DNA from: Pseudomonadota bacterium
GTDB lineage: Bacteria; Pseudomonadota; Gammaproteobacteria; Burkholderiales; Gallionellaceae
Reading direction: 5' to 3'
Assembly: GCA_021787435.1 (NCBI GenBank)
Contig: JAJYLY010000012.1
Span: 1-64,000 of the forward strand
Length of the DNA stretch: 64,000 bases
The notes beneath the pieces are model-generated. The model saw nothing but the letters and a program-made list of their open reading frames with translations, was not told the DNA's origin and made no database searches. Positions 56,686-63,867 of the stretch are shown here, piece after piece (position 1 is the stretch's first letter; the number at the start of each line of letters is the position of its first letter). Made by a program: the position numbers and the translations under genes.

Positions 56686-57774
56686 ATGACATATTTGCCA
56701 GAACCCTCATACAAGCATGGCACTGAAGAAAAGACAGGCATACTGCTTGTCAATCTCGGCACGCCGGATGCACCCACTGCGAAAGCAGTACGCCCCTATC
56801 TCAAGCAGTTCCTAGGCGATTCGCGCGTGGTGGAAATCCCAAGAGCCGTCTGGTGGCTTATTTTGAACGGCATCATACTCAACACACGCCCCAAGAAATC
56901 AGCTGAAAAATATGCGAGCATCTGGCTGAAAACCGGTTCGCCCTTGCGCGTGTACACCGAAAAGCAGGCCATCCTGCTGAAAGGCTTCCTAGGGGAACGC
57001 ACGCGCTCGCCCTTCATCGTCGATTTCGCGATGACCTATGGAAATCCCTCCATCCCCGATGCGCTGGCCCGCCTGAAGGAACAGAACTGTCAGCGCATTC
57101 TGATCATGCCGATGTTCCCGCAATATGCTGCTAGCGCGACAGGCCCAGTGTACGACCAGGTGTTTGCCGCAATGCAGAAGATGCGCAACCTGCCTGCCAT
57201 TCGCACCGTCAAGCATTTTCACGACCATGCAGGCTATATCAAGGCTCTGGCTGCCAACATCAACGACTACTGGATGCGACACGGGCGTCCCGAAAAGCTC
57301 GTGATGAGCTTTCATGGCGTGCCCAAATACACACAGGACAAGGGAGACCCTTACCCTTGCGAATGCCACAAGACCGGGCGGCTTCTGGCAGAAGAACTTA
57401 GCCTTACTTCGGAACAATACACCGTAAGCTTCCAGTCACGCTTCGGCCGCGCGGAATGGGTCAAGCCCTATACCACTGCCACGCTGAAGGACCTTGGGAA
57501 ACTAAAAACCCGCCGCGTCGATGTGGTCTGCCCCGGCTTCGTCTCCGACTGCCTTGAGACGCTGGAAGAGATCGCGATGGAAGGCCGCGAAGACTTTCAA
57601 CATGCTGGCGGCGGGGAATACCATTACATCCCCTGCATGAACGACAATGATCAGTGGATACATGCACTGACGGACCTGGCGATGGACAATCTGCAGGGCT
57701 GGCTGCCCGAAGCGGACAGCGCAAAACTCGAACAGGGCAGGCTGCTCGCACTTTCCATGGGCGCAAAACAGTAG
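56686..57774 (+). CDS. hemH: Ferrochelatase
   Basis: A 362-residue enzyme inserting Fe2+ into protoporphyrin IX, the last step of protoheme synthesis. Marks: [19 protein letters not shown] near 18, the catalytic His in [17 protein letters not shown] near 210, and [19 protein letters not shown] near 285 with the conserved Glu. The C-terminus lacks the long extension and Fe-S site of animal enzymes. Next gene, 31 bases on, is a nitrobindin-like protein, making a two-gene heme unit. Confidence 0.96.
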   Translation: MTYLPEPSYKHGTEEKTGILLVNLGTPDAPTAKAVRPYLKQFLGDSRVVEIPRAVWWLILNGIILNTRPKKSAEKYASIWLKTGSPLRVYTEKQAILLKGFLGERTRSPFIVDFAMTYGNPSIPDALARLKEQNCQRILIMPMFPQYAASATGPVYDQVFAAMQKMRNLPAIRTVKHFHDHAGYIKALAANINDYWMRHGRPEKLVMSFHGVPKYTQDKGDPYPCECHKTGRLLAEELSLTSEQYTVSFQSRFGRAEWVKPYTTATLKDLGKLKTRRVDVVCPGFVSDCLETLEEIAMEGREDFQHAGGGEYHYIPCMNDNDQWIHALTDLAMDNLQGWLPEADSAKLEQGRLLALSMGAKQ

Positions 57775-57805
57775 TGACCGTTTTTCACAAAAAGAGGATG
57801 CAGTC

Positions 57806-58435
57806 ATGTCGCAGTTTCCCGAAGACATCTATACCGAACCATCCAATCTGGATGTGGACACGCTGAAAAATCTCGGCCCCTTGCGCGGCATGGCTGGCAT
57901 CTGGCAGGGCACAAGAGGACTGGACGTCAAGCCGAAAGCCGAGGGGCCGAAGAAACAGGTTTACGTCGAGCGCATTGAGCTTCAACCGATAGACCCGCAG
58001 ACCAACGGACCTCAGGTTTATTACGGGTTGCGCTATCACACTCATGTGGTAAAGCCTGACCAGGTCAAGACCTATCACGACCAAGTGGGTTACTGGCTAT
58101 GGGAGCCAGCCACGAATTCTGTTATCCACACGCTGACGATACCGCGCGCTCAGGTCGTGATGGCGCATGGCAAGGCGGCTCATGACGCGAAAGAGTTCGA
58201 GCTGACCGCCACGCACGACTCAGAAAATTTCGGCATACGCTCGGCGCCATTTCTGGATTACGCATTCAAGACAGTCAGCTTCAACATCAAGGTGACCATC
58301 AACCCCGACGACACCTGGTCCTATGAAGAAGACACCGTGCTAATGATCAAGGGTCGGGATGAGCCATTCCATCACACGGATAAAAACACGCTGACACGGA
58401 TCGCACAACCCACGCCCAATCCGCTAGCACGATAA
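57806..58435 (+). CDS. Nitrobindin-like heme-binding beta-barrel protein
   Basis: A 209-residue FABP-like (DUF1794/THAP4-C) beta-barrel. The N-terminal LGPLRGMAGIWQGTRGLD contains the GxWxGxG-type loop of the family; strands run through VYYGLRYHTHVV, YWLWEPATNSVIHTLTIPRA and WSYEEDTVLMIKGRDEPFHH. C-terminal FHHTDKNTLTRI contains His that could serve as the heme ligand. Nitrobindins bind ferric heme and react with NO or peroxynitrite. Its place 31 bases after hemH is good support for a heme role, which remains inference. Confidence 0.82.
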   Translation: MSQFPEDIYTEPSNLDVDTLKNLGPLRGMAGIWQGTRGLDVKPKAEGPKKQVYVERIELQPIDPQTNGPQVYYGLRYHTHVVKPDQVKTYHDQVGYWLWEPATNSVIHTLTIPRAQVVMAHGKAAHDAKEFELTATHDSENFGIRSAPFLDYAFKTVSFNIKVTINPDDTWSYEEDTVLMIKGRDEPFHHTDKNTLTRIAQPTPNPLAR

Positions 58436-58477
58436 ATTACAGCATGACTGACAGTGCGCGCAGCAGGGGTGAACTAT

Positions 58478-58528
58478 TCTACAGTGAGCCGAGTGGTAAA
58501 GGGCGAACGATGGATGATATCAAGACCT
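58478..58528 (+). repeat. Dispersed direct repeat, copy A
   Basis: A 51-base element matching 60822-60875 at 45 of 51 positions with one three-base gap. It lies 43 bases after the nitrobindin-like gene and about 110 bases before the manganese riboswitch. Together with copy B it brackets the antiporter and zinc-ribbon genes. Confidence 0.8.
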
Positions 58529-58605
58529 GAACATCCCGCGTAATGACTGGCCCGAAAAATCAATTTCAGACTCATTTCATATTTAGACGAGGCTCCACAG
58601 TGACA

Positions 58606-58633
58606 TTGACCGGCAAGGCTGATAAAATATGTT
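58606..58633 (+). promoter_or_regulatory. Candidate promoter of the Mn riboswitch transcript
   Basis: TTGACC (58606-58611, 5 of 6) and TATGTT (58628-58633, 4 of 6) with a 16-base spacer. Transcription would begin near 58640, directly at the base of the riboswitch. Confidence 0.5.
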
Positions 58634-58640
58634 TTATTGT

Positions 58641-58769
58641 CATTGGGGAGTAGCCATCCTTAGCGCCCTGCTAGGGAGTCCACGTCAACAAACTTGAGGT
58701 TTTGTGCCTCATGGCGTGGTCGGCCTCTGCGCAAGCAGAGTGAGCTAGGCGAGACCTTTGGCCGCAATA
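58641..58769 (+). promoter_or_regulatory. yybP-ykoY manganese riboswitch
   Basis: The two conserved internal blocks of the yybP-ykoY aptamer are present: GGGGAGTAGCC (58645-58655) and GCGAGACCTTTGGCC (58749-58763), which form the Mn2+-binding loops. The closing helix pairs ATTG (58642-58645) with CAAT (58765-58768). A side hairpin CTCTGC-GCAA-GCAGAG (58725-58740) has a GNRA tetraloop. Downstream, GCCGGGTGAGT (58780-58790) can pair with ACTCGCCCGGC (58816-58826); this stem contains the only good Shine-Dalgarno-like GGTGAG, so Mn2+ binding could expose it. The family is established; the switch mechanism here is inference. Confidence 0.85.
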
Positions 58770-58838
58770 CGCTTTCCGTGCCGGGTGAGTCGTGTTGTCG
58801 TGCCACTGGATTCTTACTCGCCCGGCCTGACTGCTCAC

Positions 58839-59843
58839 ATGTTTCTAACGCTCTCCCTGTTTTTTCTGTCAGCGGGTGCCATTTATCTGGCTTGTGAATA
58901 CTTCGTCAATGGCATCGAATGGTTCGGGCGCCGCTTAAATCTTGGCGCGACCGCTGTGGGGTCGGTACTGGCAGCCTTCGGCACGGCGTTGCCTGAAAGC
59001 GCCGTGACCTTCATGGCCGTTGTTTTTGGCACAACCCCTGCCCAAAAGGACATTGGCGTAGGCGCAGCCATGGGCGGCCCGCTTGTTCTGGCAACCTTGG
59101 CCTATGCCGTGGTGGGCTTGGCACTAATCTTTCACCGCCGCCGACTCGAACGGGAAACGCTCCAAGTGCGAGTCGATCACGCCCGTATGAGCCGCGACCA
59201 AGCCGCCTTTCTCGCAGTATTTGTGGTTAAGGTCGCGCTAGGCTTGGTCGCTTTTGCGATCAAGCCGTGGCTGGGCGTGTTGTTCCTCGCCGCGTATGTC
59301 GTCTACGTCTGGCGCGAAATTCAAGAAAGTGATACCGCGCCCGAAGAGGAAAAGATTGAACCTCTCAAAATTCGTCCCTCGGTCGAAGAGCCATCGTTAG
59401 GCTGTGCCTCCCTCCAGGCTGTTTTGGCAATGGTTGTGATTGGTGTCGCTTCCCATGTCTTTGTCGGCCAGCTTGAAATTATTGGCACTACGCTGCACTG
59501 GTCACCACATCTGGTGGCTTTGCTGTTAAGTCCGGTGGCAACGGAACTGCCGGAGACGATGAACGCGCTGATCTGGGTACGGCAGGGCAAGGAGCGCCTG
59601 GCTCTCGCCAACATTTCCGGAGCCATGATGATTCAGGCCACGATCCCCAGCGCCTTGGGCATCTTCTTTACCCCTTGGCGTTTTGATGGCCCGTTGCTGG
59701 CTTCCGGTATCATTACGGCACTAGCAATTGTTTTCCTGTGGCAGCTTTTCCGGCGTGGCGCTGTGGACGGACGCGCACTGGTCACAGTCAGTTCTTTGTA
59801 TGGCGTTTTTGCAGTGTTGGTCGCCGTCTACTTCCCGCACTAA
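58839..59843 (+). CDS. CaCA-family cation antiporter under Mn riboswitch
   Basis: A 334-residue inner-membrane Na+/Ca2+-exchanger-superfamily protein with two inverted repeats. The first alpha motif is AAFGTALPESAVTF near 46, the second SPVATELPETMNAL near 230, both with the ion-binding Glu. About 10-11 helices. ATG 58839 starts TM1 directly, but no Shine-Dalgarno is next to it; an in-frame GTG at 58800 has GGTGAG ten bases before it and would add 13 residues. Control by a Mn2+ riboswitch implies export of excess manganese, not calcium, as its job. Confidence 0.85.
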   Translation: MFLTLSLFFLSAGAIYLACEYFVNGIEWFGRRLNLGATAVGSVLAAFGTALPESAVTFMAVVFGTTPAQKDIGVGAAMGGPLVLATLAYAVVGLALIFHRRRLERETLQVRVDHARMSRDQAAFLAVFVVKVALGLVAFAIKPWLGVLFLAAYVVYVWREIQESDTAPEEEKIEPLKIRPSVEEPSLGCASLQAVLAMVVIGVASHVFVGQLEIIGTTLHWSPHLVALLLSPVATELPETMNALIWVRQGKERLALANISGAMMIQATIPSALGIFFTPWRFDGPLLASGIITALAIVFLWQLFRRGAVDGRALVTVSSLYGVFAVLVAVYFPH

Positions 59844-59884
59844 CAGGCATAGCGTCCAACTCAGATAGGACTTGATGACCTGAG

Positions 59885-59989
59885 GTGCGACATCAAGGTC
59901 TTGCTGCCGTTAGAAATGGCGACTTGTTGCTGGTCGGCAAATGTTCTGAGTGTCACAGTGATTTGGCTAGGATAATTGAATCGCGTTGA
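59885..59989 (+). pseudogene. Possible C-terminal gene remnant, CxxC type
   Basis: The frame from GTG 59885 to TGA 59987 gives a 34-residue peptide whose end reads NGDLLLVGKCSECHSDLARI. The GKCxxCxxDLARIIE pattern resembles the tail of small zinc-ribbon proteins. No N-terminal part or ribosome site is present, so if real it is a broken remnant. Weak evidence. Confidence 0.25.
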
Positions 59990-60026
59990 TCAATGTAAGC
60001 TCAAAGAGAATAAGGGTCAGGGCTCA

Positions 60027-60053
60027 ACGCTAAATAGTAGCGTCCCCTTTTTC
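60027..60053 (+). terminator. Hairpin with T run, possible distal terminator
   Basis: ACGCTA-AATAG-TAGCGT stem followed by CCCCTTTTT, with AAGGG (60012-60016) able to extend it. It lies 184 bases after the antiporter stop, far for a simple terminator; it may instead be the end of a repeat element. Confidence 0.35.
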
Positions 60054-60286
60054 CTGCTTTCCCATTTGTGACATTAGTGCCCGCTGCCCGTGCTGGGCAG
60101 AGCAGCCTGTAGCCTGCCTTTCGGGGCTAAAACCGTTGGCGCCCAATATTGACAACCGACCTCAAAACCGTTTAACGTCTGACGCTGAACGCCATATCTC
60201 ATGAACCGAAGCTTTGGTTGCGCGGGTAATTCCGGAACATGAGGTTCAAGTGTCCGCTGCAAACCTGAATCTAAGAAATGTGAACT

Positions 60287-60790
60287 ATGACAGAAATGAA
60301 AAAATGTCCATTTTGTGCTGAAGAAATTAACGCAGATGCATTCAAGTGCAGGCATTGTGGCGAGATGCTTCATGCGCCCGCTGTTGCATCGATTAAGAAT
60401 AAGAAATCAAATAAACTTGTTATGATGAGCGTTGCAACAATTCTCGTTGCAATAGTTCTTGCTCTTACTGCACCCAGTAAATCCCGATTTACTGAGTTTT
60501 TATCTCAAAAGATAGTTTCAAATATCGATAATAGTGAATCGGGGAAAGATCCGCTGTTTGGCAGCTTTGCGCAAGGCATGACAAATTTATTTTTAGATTC
60601 CGCAGTGGAAGAGCAAAACTTCTTGGTGTTTAAAATTTTCACACTTAACATGCATGTGATGAGAGCATTTAATAAAGATGTGCCAGATGTTAAATTTATC
60701 GGTTTGGCAGGACAATTAATTCCGCTTAACTCAGAAGCAATTGAGAGAATGAGAAGAAATAGCCAGACAAATGAGGTCGGCCATCAATAG
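60287..60790 (+). CDS. Zinc-ribbon membrane protein, DUF4359-like
   Basis: A 167-residue protein with an N-terminal zinc ribbon (KKCPFCAEEIN then FKCRHCGEML, residues 5-30), a basic linker, one membrane helix (about 45-62, VMMSVATILVAIVLALTA) and a C-terminal domain. The C-terminal domain reads PSKSRFTEFLSQKIVSN and EEQNFLVFKIFTLNM, similar to DUF4359 domains. Codons are markedly more AT-rich than neighbours (for example runs of aat, aaa, tta), suggesting transfer from a lower-GC genome. Function unknown; it may be an envelope protein with the ribbon in the cytoplasm. Confidence 0.75.
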   Translation: MTEMKKCPFCAEEINADAFKCRHCGEMLHAPAVASIKNKKSNKLVMMSVATILVAIVLALTAPSKSRFTEFLSQKIVSNIDNSESGKDPLFGSFAQGMTNLFLDSAVEEQNFLVFKIFTLNMHVMRAFNKDVPDVKFIGLAGQLIPLNSEAIERMRRNSQTNEVGHQ

Positions 60791-60821
60791 TCCAATCCGC
60801 TAAGTGGCCGCATACTGCCTC

Positions 60822-60875
60822 TCTACAGTGAATCGAGCGGTAAATAGCGAACGGTGATGGATGATGTCAAGACCT
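60822..60875 (+). repeat. Dispersed direct repeat, copy B
   Basis: A 54-base element matching copy A (58478-58528) at 45 of 51 aligned positions, with an extra GTG. It begins 31 bases after the zinc-ribbon gene stop. On the minus strand both copies could encode a similar peptide end (LPLDSL* and LPLGSL*), so the repeat may derive from a coding 3' end. Confidence 0.8.
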
Positions 60876-61085
60876 CGCAACCAAAGTGGGTGTCATTTCT
60901 ATTGCTGCTCTCTATCCAAACCTTCAGTTGACAGAGCAAGCGTCGCGCATCGGAAGAAAAATGCATAATGATTTTAGTCAGTTTTCGTTTTGGCACATGC
61001 GCCAATCGTCGTTTAAATCGATAGAATGACTTTCGTGTTGGCTCAGCAATGAAGTGCGCCATGCCCGAATTTGTCTCATAACGGT

Positions 61086-61235
61086 TCAGATCATTCCAAG
61101 GCGCAAACCTTCTTCAATGCGCTGGTTTATTGCACTAAGTTTATCGATGACGGCTTGGGAAGGATCTGCGGCTGCGGCGATCTTGAACACCAACAGTCCA
61201 AGCAGAGCAAAAACAAGAATCTTGGAAGTTTTCAC
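61086..61235 (-). CDS. Small secreted protein, 49 residues
   Basis: Starts at GTG 61235 with GGAG eight bases upstream; an ATG at 61259 would add eight residues but has no ribosome site. The N-terminus MKTSKILVFALLGLLVFKIA followed by AAADPSQ is a good Sec signal peptide with cleavage after AAA. The mature peptide is only ~26 residues (QAVIDKLSAINQRIEEGLRL), a single amphipathic helix. No family known. It lies 95 bases after the universal stress gene stop on the same strand. Confidence 0.55.
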   Translation of the reverse strand: MKTSKILVFALLGLLVFKIAAAADPSQAVIDKLSAINQRIEEGLRLGMI

Positions 61236-61330
61236 GCTGATTACTCCATGTTTGTCCATAGGGATTCATGGGGGTTAAGTCTATATCTGCAGCATGGGCG
61301 CACCTAGATCCTTGCTAAACCGCAGCCCGA

Positions 61331-61771
61331 TTATTCGCTGCGCACCAGAAGCACGGGTACCGATGAGCCGCGCACCACGCCTTCGGCCACGCTGCCAAAC
61401 AGAAGGTGGTTGAATCCCGATCGGCCGTGCGTGCCGATCACGATCAGATCGGCAGACCAGCTTACCGCCTCATTGTCGATTACGCGCGCGATGCGCTCGC
61501 CGCTCGCCTCAATCAATGCCGTGTCCACCGTAATGTCAGCCTGTTTTGCGATTTCCTCGGCTTTTGCCAGAGCTCGCTCACCGATTTTCTTCGTCAGATC
61601 GCGCAGCTCAGCATAGTCCACATAGCCTTCCGCGTTTAGGAATTGCATATCGTCAACCACATGCAAAAGCCGCATCTGCACGGGCTGTGCATCGATCAGC
61701 CTGATGGCTTCCTGCAACGCCCGGTCCGACGTGCTACTTCCATCTACAGGAACCAGTATGCGTTTGTACAT
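61331..61771 (-). CDS. Universal stress protein, UspA family
   Basis: A 146-residue single-domain protein. ATG 61771 follows GGGAGGAAG. The N-terminus MYKRILVPVDGSSTSDRALQ and the ATP-binding signature GTHGRSGFNHLLFGSVAEGV with VPVLLVR mark an ATP-binding (UspFG-type) member. It acts as a cytoplasmic stress-tolerance protein; partner and signal unknown. The next feature upstream is the IS30 remnant. Confidence 0.93.
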   Translation of the reverse strand: MYKRILVPVDGSSTSDRALQEAIRLIDAQPVQMRLLHVVDDMQFLNAEGYVDYAELRDLTKKIGERALAKAEEIAKQADITVDTALIEASGERIARVIDNEAVSWSADLIVIGTHGRSGFNHLLFGSVAEGVVRGSSVPVLLVRSE

Positions 61772-61872
61772 GACTTCCTCCCTTTTAATTTGCGCAAATT
61801 CATGTTTGAAGTAATTTTGAATAACGTTGGTCAGCTGGGTGCAATGCGGCAGCATCCATGCTTTTTGACCGG

Positions 61873-62164
61873 CAAGTCAAAATTGCAAAAATGAACTATA
61901 CACACACTGCACACCCCTCGCTTCGCTCTCTCCAGAAAGAACGATACCAGATTTACGCCCTGAAGAAGGCAGGACTTAAACAAATTGATACGCCAGCATT
62001 TGCCAAAGAACCGGGACTTCACCACGATTACACAACAGGAGATCTACATGGTAATGGAGCGTTTGAACTATCGACCTGGAAAACGACTTGGATACCAGAC
62101 ACCTAATCAGGTATTCTTCAAGGCTGGCGTTGCACTTCACACTTAAATCCCCGTTAGGTAAAAA
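61873..62164 (+). mobile_element. Decayed IS30-family element
   Basis: A deleted insertion sequence. Left end AAGTCAAAATTGCAA (61875-61889) and the complement of the right end (TTGCACTTCACACTT, 62130-62144) share AAGT-N6-TGCAA, so they look like worn terminal repeats. Between them lie the first and last parts of an IS30-type transposase with the middle missing. The outer bounds are approximate. It cannot move by itself. Confidence 0.65.
61891..62146 (+). pseudogene. IS30-family transposase remnant
   Basis: The N-terminal part from ATG 61891 reads MNYTH, then KERYQIYALKKAGLKQID, the helix-turn-helix start of IS30 transposases. The C-terminal part reads QHLPKNRDFTTITQQEIYMV then MERLNYRPGKRLGYQTPNQV and ends FFKAGVALHT*, the usual IS30 end with NxRPxKxLGYxTPxxVF. 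The two are in different frames and ~200 catalytic-core residues (DDE) between them are gone. Clearly dead. It ends 26 bases before the histidine kinase gene. Confidence 0.8.
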
Positions 62165-62172
62165 AACGAGTC

Positions 62173-63867
62173 GTGACAATTAATCGATATAAGTTCATTT
62201 TAATTTCTATATTGCTGATTTTTCTGTGGGATATATCAGCATGGCTTATTACAAATCATTATTACGTTGCACGGATAAGAGAAGTTGTTAGGCAGAAAAC
62301 AAAGATTTCCCGGGAGCAAGCTGAAGATCTGGCAGACAGCATCAACAGAAACCTGAATTATCTAGACGGCATACCCGATCTGCTTTCTCAATCACCGATA
62401 GTAGAAAACGCAACTACACTGTTCGGAGCAGATACAACTCCATCGACCTTGCCGCTTGGTGAGCGAAAGCAACGCTGGAAGAACGATCCAAAATTAAACG
62501 CTCTCAGTCGATATCTTGCTCTAGCCAAGTTTAGCTTGAATGCGGACATCATCTTTGTGATCAACGCAGCAGGTGACTGCATTGCGGCGAGCAATTGGAA
62601 CACCGAAGGAGCCACTGTCGGTACAAATTTTGTTGACCGTGAATATTTCAGAGAAAATAAAAACGGACAGCGTGGAATGGAATATGCCGTTGGCAAGACG
62701 ACAAATATCGGCGGCCTTTATTTTTCGAATCCCATTATTGTTGGCGATCAATTTCGGGGGGCGGTGATAACCAAGATAGATGTACCTAATTTATCTTTCC
62801 TGGTCCATAAAATGGACGCCTTTGTTACGGACGAAAACGGTATTATCATTCTTGCCAATGACCCGCGACTGGAAATGCGCTCACTTCCAGGGTCCTCCGT
62901 GGGCAAAATGTCCGAGCAGAAAAAGATTTCCCGCTATAAGAGACGCAACTTTCCTGCTTTCCAGATCACCTCTTGGGGGGATAAAACATTTCCTTCTTTA
63001 ATGCGCGTTCAAGATGAAAGTGTTCCGCATGTATTCGCTTCAAAGGATATCAGTCAATATCGCATGAAAATCTATGTGGCTAACCATGTCAACGAGTATG
63101 ACGTTTTAAAAAAGGATAAGTTCTGGTTCACCCTGCTGCTTGCGATGTCAGGGAACATTCTGATTCTGATGGTGGAGAGTTCGCTACTATATGTCGCTTC
63201 AATTAAGGCTAAAGAGGTTGCGCTGGAAAGAGCCAACAGGGCAGAGCAAAGAATTATCAGCATCAGTGAAGATACGCAGCAGAGAATCGGACGGGAATTG
63301 CACGATGATTTAGGCCAGCTTTTGACTGGAGTTGCATTCATGTCTGAAGTACTCTTTCAGAAACTATCGAATCAAGACAAGGCTGAAGCCAAACAGGCTT
63401 CAATAATCACAGCCTATATCAATGAAGCGATTTCAAAAACGCGCACCTTGGCGCGCGGCCTCTATCCCGTGGAACTAAAGGAAGCTGATTTGCCGGCAAT
63501 GCTGCAAAATCTCGCCAAAAATACCGAGGCAATTTACCCCGTAAAATGCCAGTTTATATGTAAGTGCGAACACACGATCGATGATTCGCTTGCAGTGATC
63601 AACCTGTTCCGCATTGCACAGGAAGCCGTCAACAACGCCATCAAACATGGCAAACCTGCGAATATCTCACTAAAACTTGTGTCATTGCCCACTGGCATAA
63701 CGCTTGAAATCAGCGATGACGGTTCCGGCATCAATCAAACGGCAAACACCAAAGCCGGGCTTGGTTTGCGCTCCATACAATACCGCGCTTCTTTGCTGGG
63801 TGGCTCCATGCAGATTTCGGCCTTACCCGAAGGTGGCACAAGATTGACTGTGAGTCTCCCCGCCTGA
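62173..63867 (+). CDS. Cache-domain sensor histidine kinase (NarL-partner type)
   Basis: A 564-residue membrane kinase starting at GTG 62173. TM1 at about 8-28, a periplasmic Cache sensor (~30-320, with SPIVENATTLFG and GTNFVDREYFRENKNG), TM2 at ~322-345, then a HisKA_3 dimerisation domain with RIGRELHDDLGQLLTG (His near 378) and HATPase_c (NNAIKHGK near 490, ISDDGSGI near 516, GLGLRSIQYRA near 529). Such kinases partner LuxR-type regulators; none is seen before the window ends. The IS30 scar directly upstream may have replaced its promoter. Confidence 0.9.
   Translation: MTINRYKFILISILLIFLWDISAWLITNHYYVARIREVVRQKTKISREQAEDLADSINRNLNYLDGIPDLLSQSPIVENATTLFGADTTPSTLPLGERKQRWKNDPKLNALSRYLALAKFSLNADIIFVINAAGDCIAASNWNTEGATVGTNFVDREYFRENKNGQRGMEYAVGKTTNIGGLYFSNPIIVGDQFRGAVITKIDVPNLSFLVHKMDAFVTDENGIIILANDPRLEMRSLPGSSVGKMSEQKKISRYKRRNFPAFQITSWGDKTFPSLMRVQDESVPHVFASKDISQYRMKIYVANHVNEYDVLKKDKFWFTLLLAMSGNILILMVESSLLYVASIKAKEVALERANRAEQRIISISEDTQQRIGRELHDDLGQLLTGVAFMSEVLFQKLSNQDKAEAKQASIITAYINEAISKTRTLARGLYPVELKEADLPAMLQNLAKNTEAIYPVKCQFICKCEHTIDDSLAVINLFRIAQEAVNNAIKHGKPANISLKLVSLPTGITLEISDDGSGINQTANTKAGLGLRSIQYRASLLGGSMQISALPEGGTRLTVSLPA

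Larger units (their letters stand above)
59844..60286. other. Non-coding gap with palindromes and gene remnants
   Basis: 443 bp without an intact gene. It holds an attC-like palindrome (59854-59915), a short cysteine-containing coding remnant (59885-59989), hairpin ACGCTA-AATAG-TAGCGT followed by CCCCTTTTT (60027-60053), a CTGCCC-GTGCT-GGGCAG hairpin (60084-60100) and a CTCATG/CATGAG inverted repeat within 60190-60250. The mixture of inverted repeats and broken coding is typical of mobile-element scar. Confidence 0.5.

Noticed and set aside
58444..58530. 28-codon frame from ATG 58444 through repeat copy A
   Set aside because: No ribosome site, and the equivalent frame in copy B is broken by a stop.
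60823..61062. 79-residue minus-strand frame overlapping repeat copy B
   Set aside because: No ribosome site and no recognisable fold; the similar peptide end at copy A is explained by the DNA repeat. A remnant cannot be excluded.
61858..62106. 82-residue frame taken as a new small gene
   Set aside because: Its N-terminal half is the IS30 transposase start; beyond the deletion the reading is out of frame, so it is pseudogene sequence.
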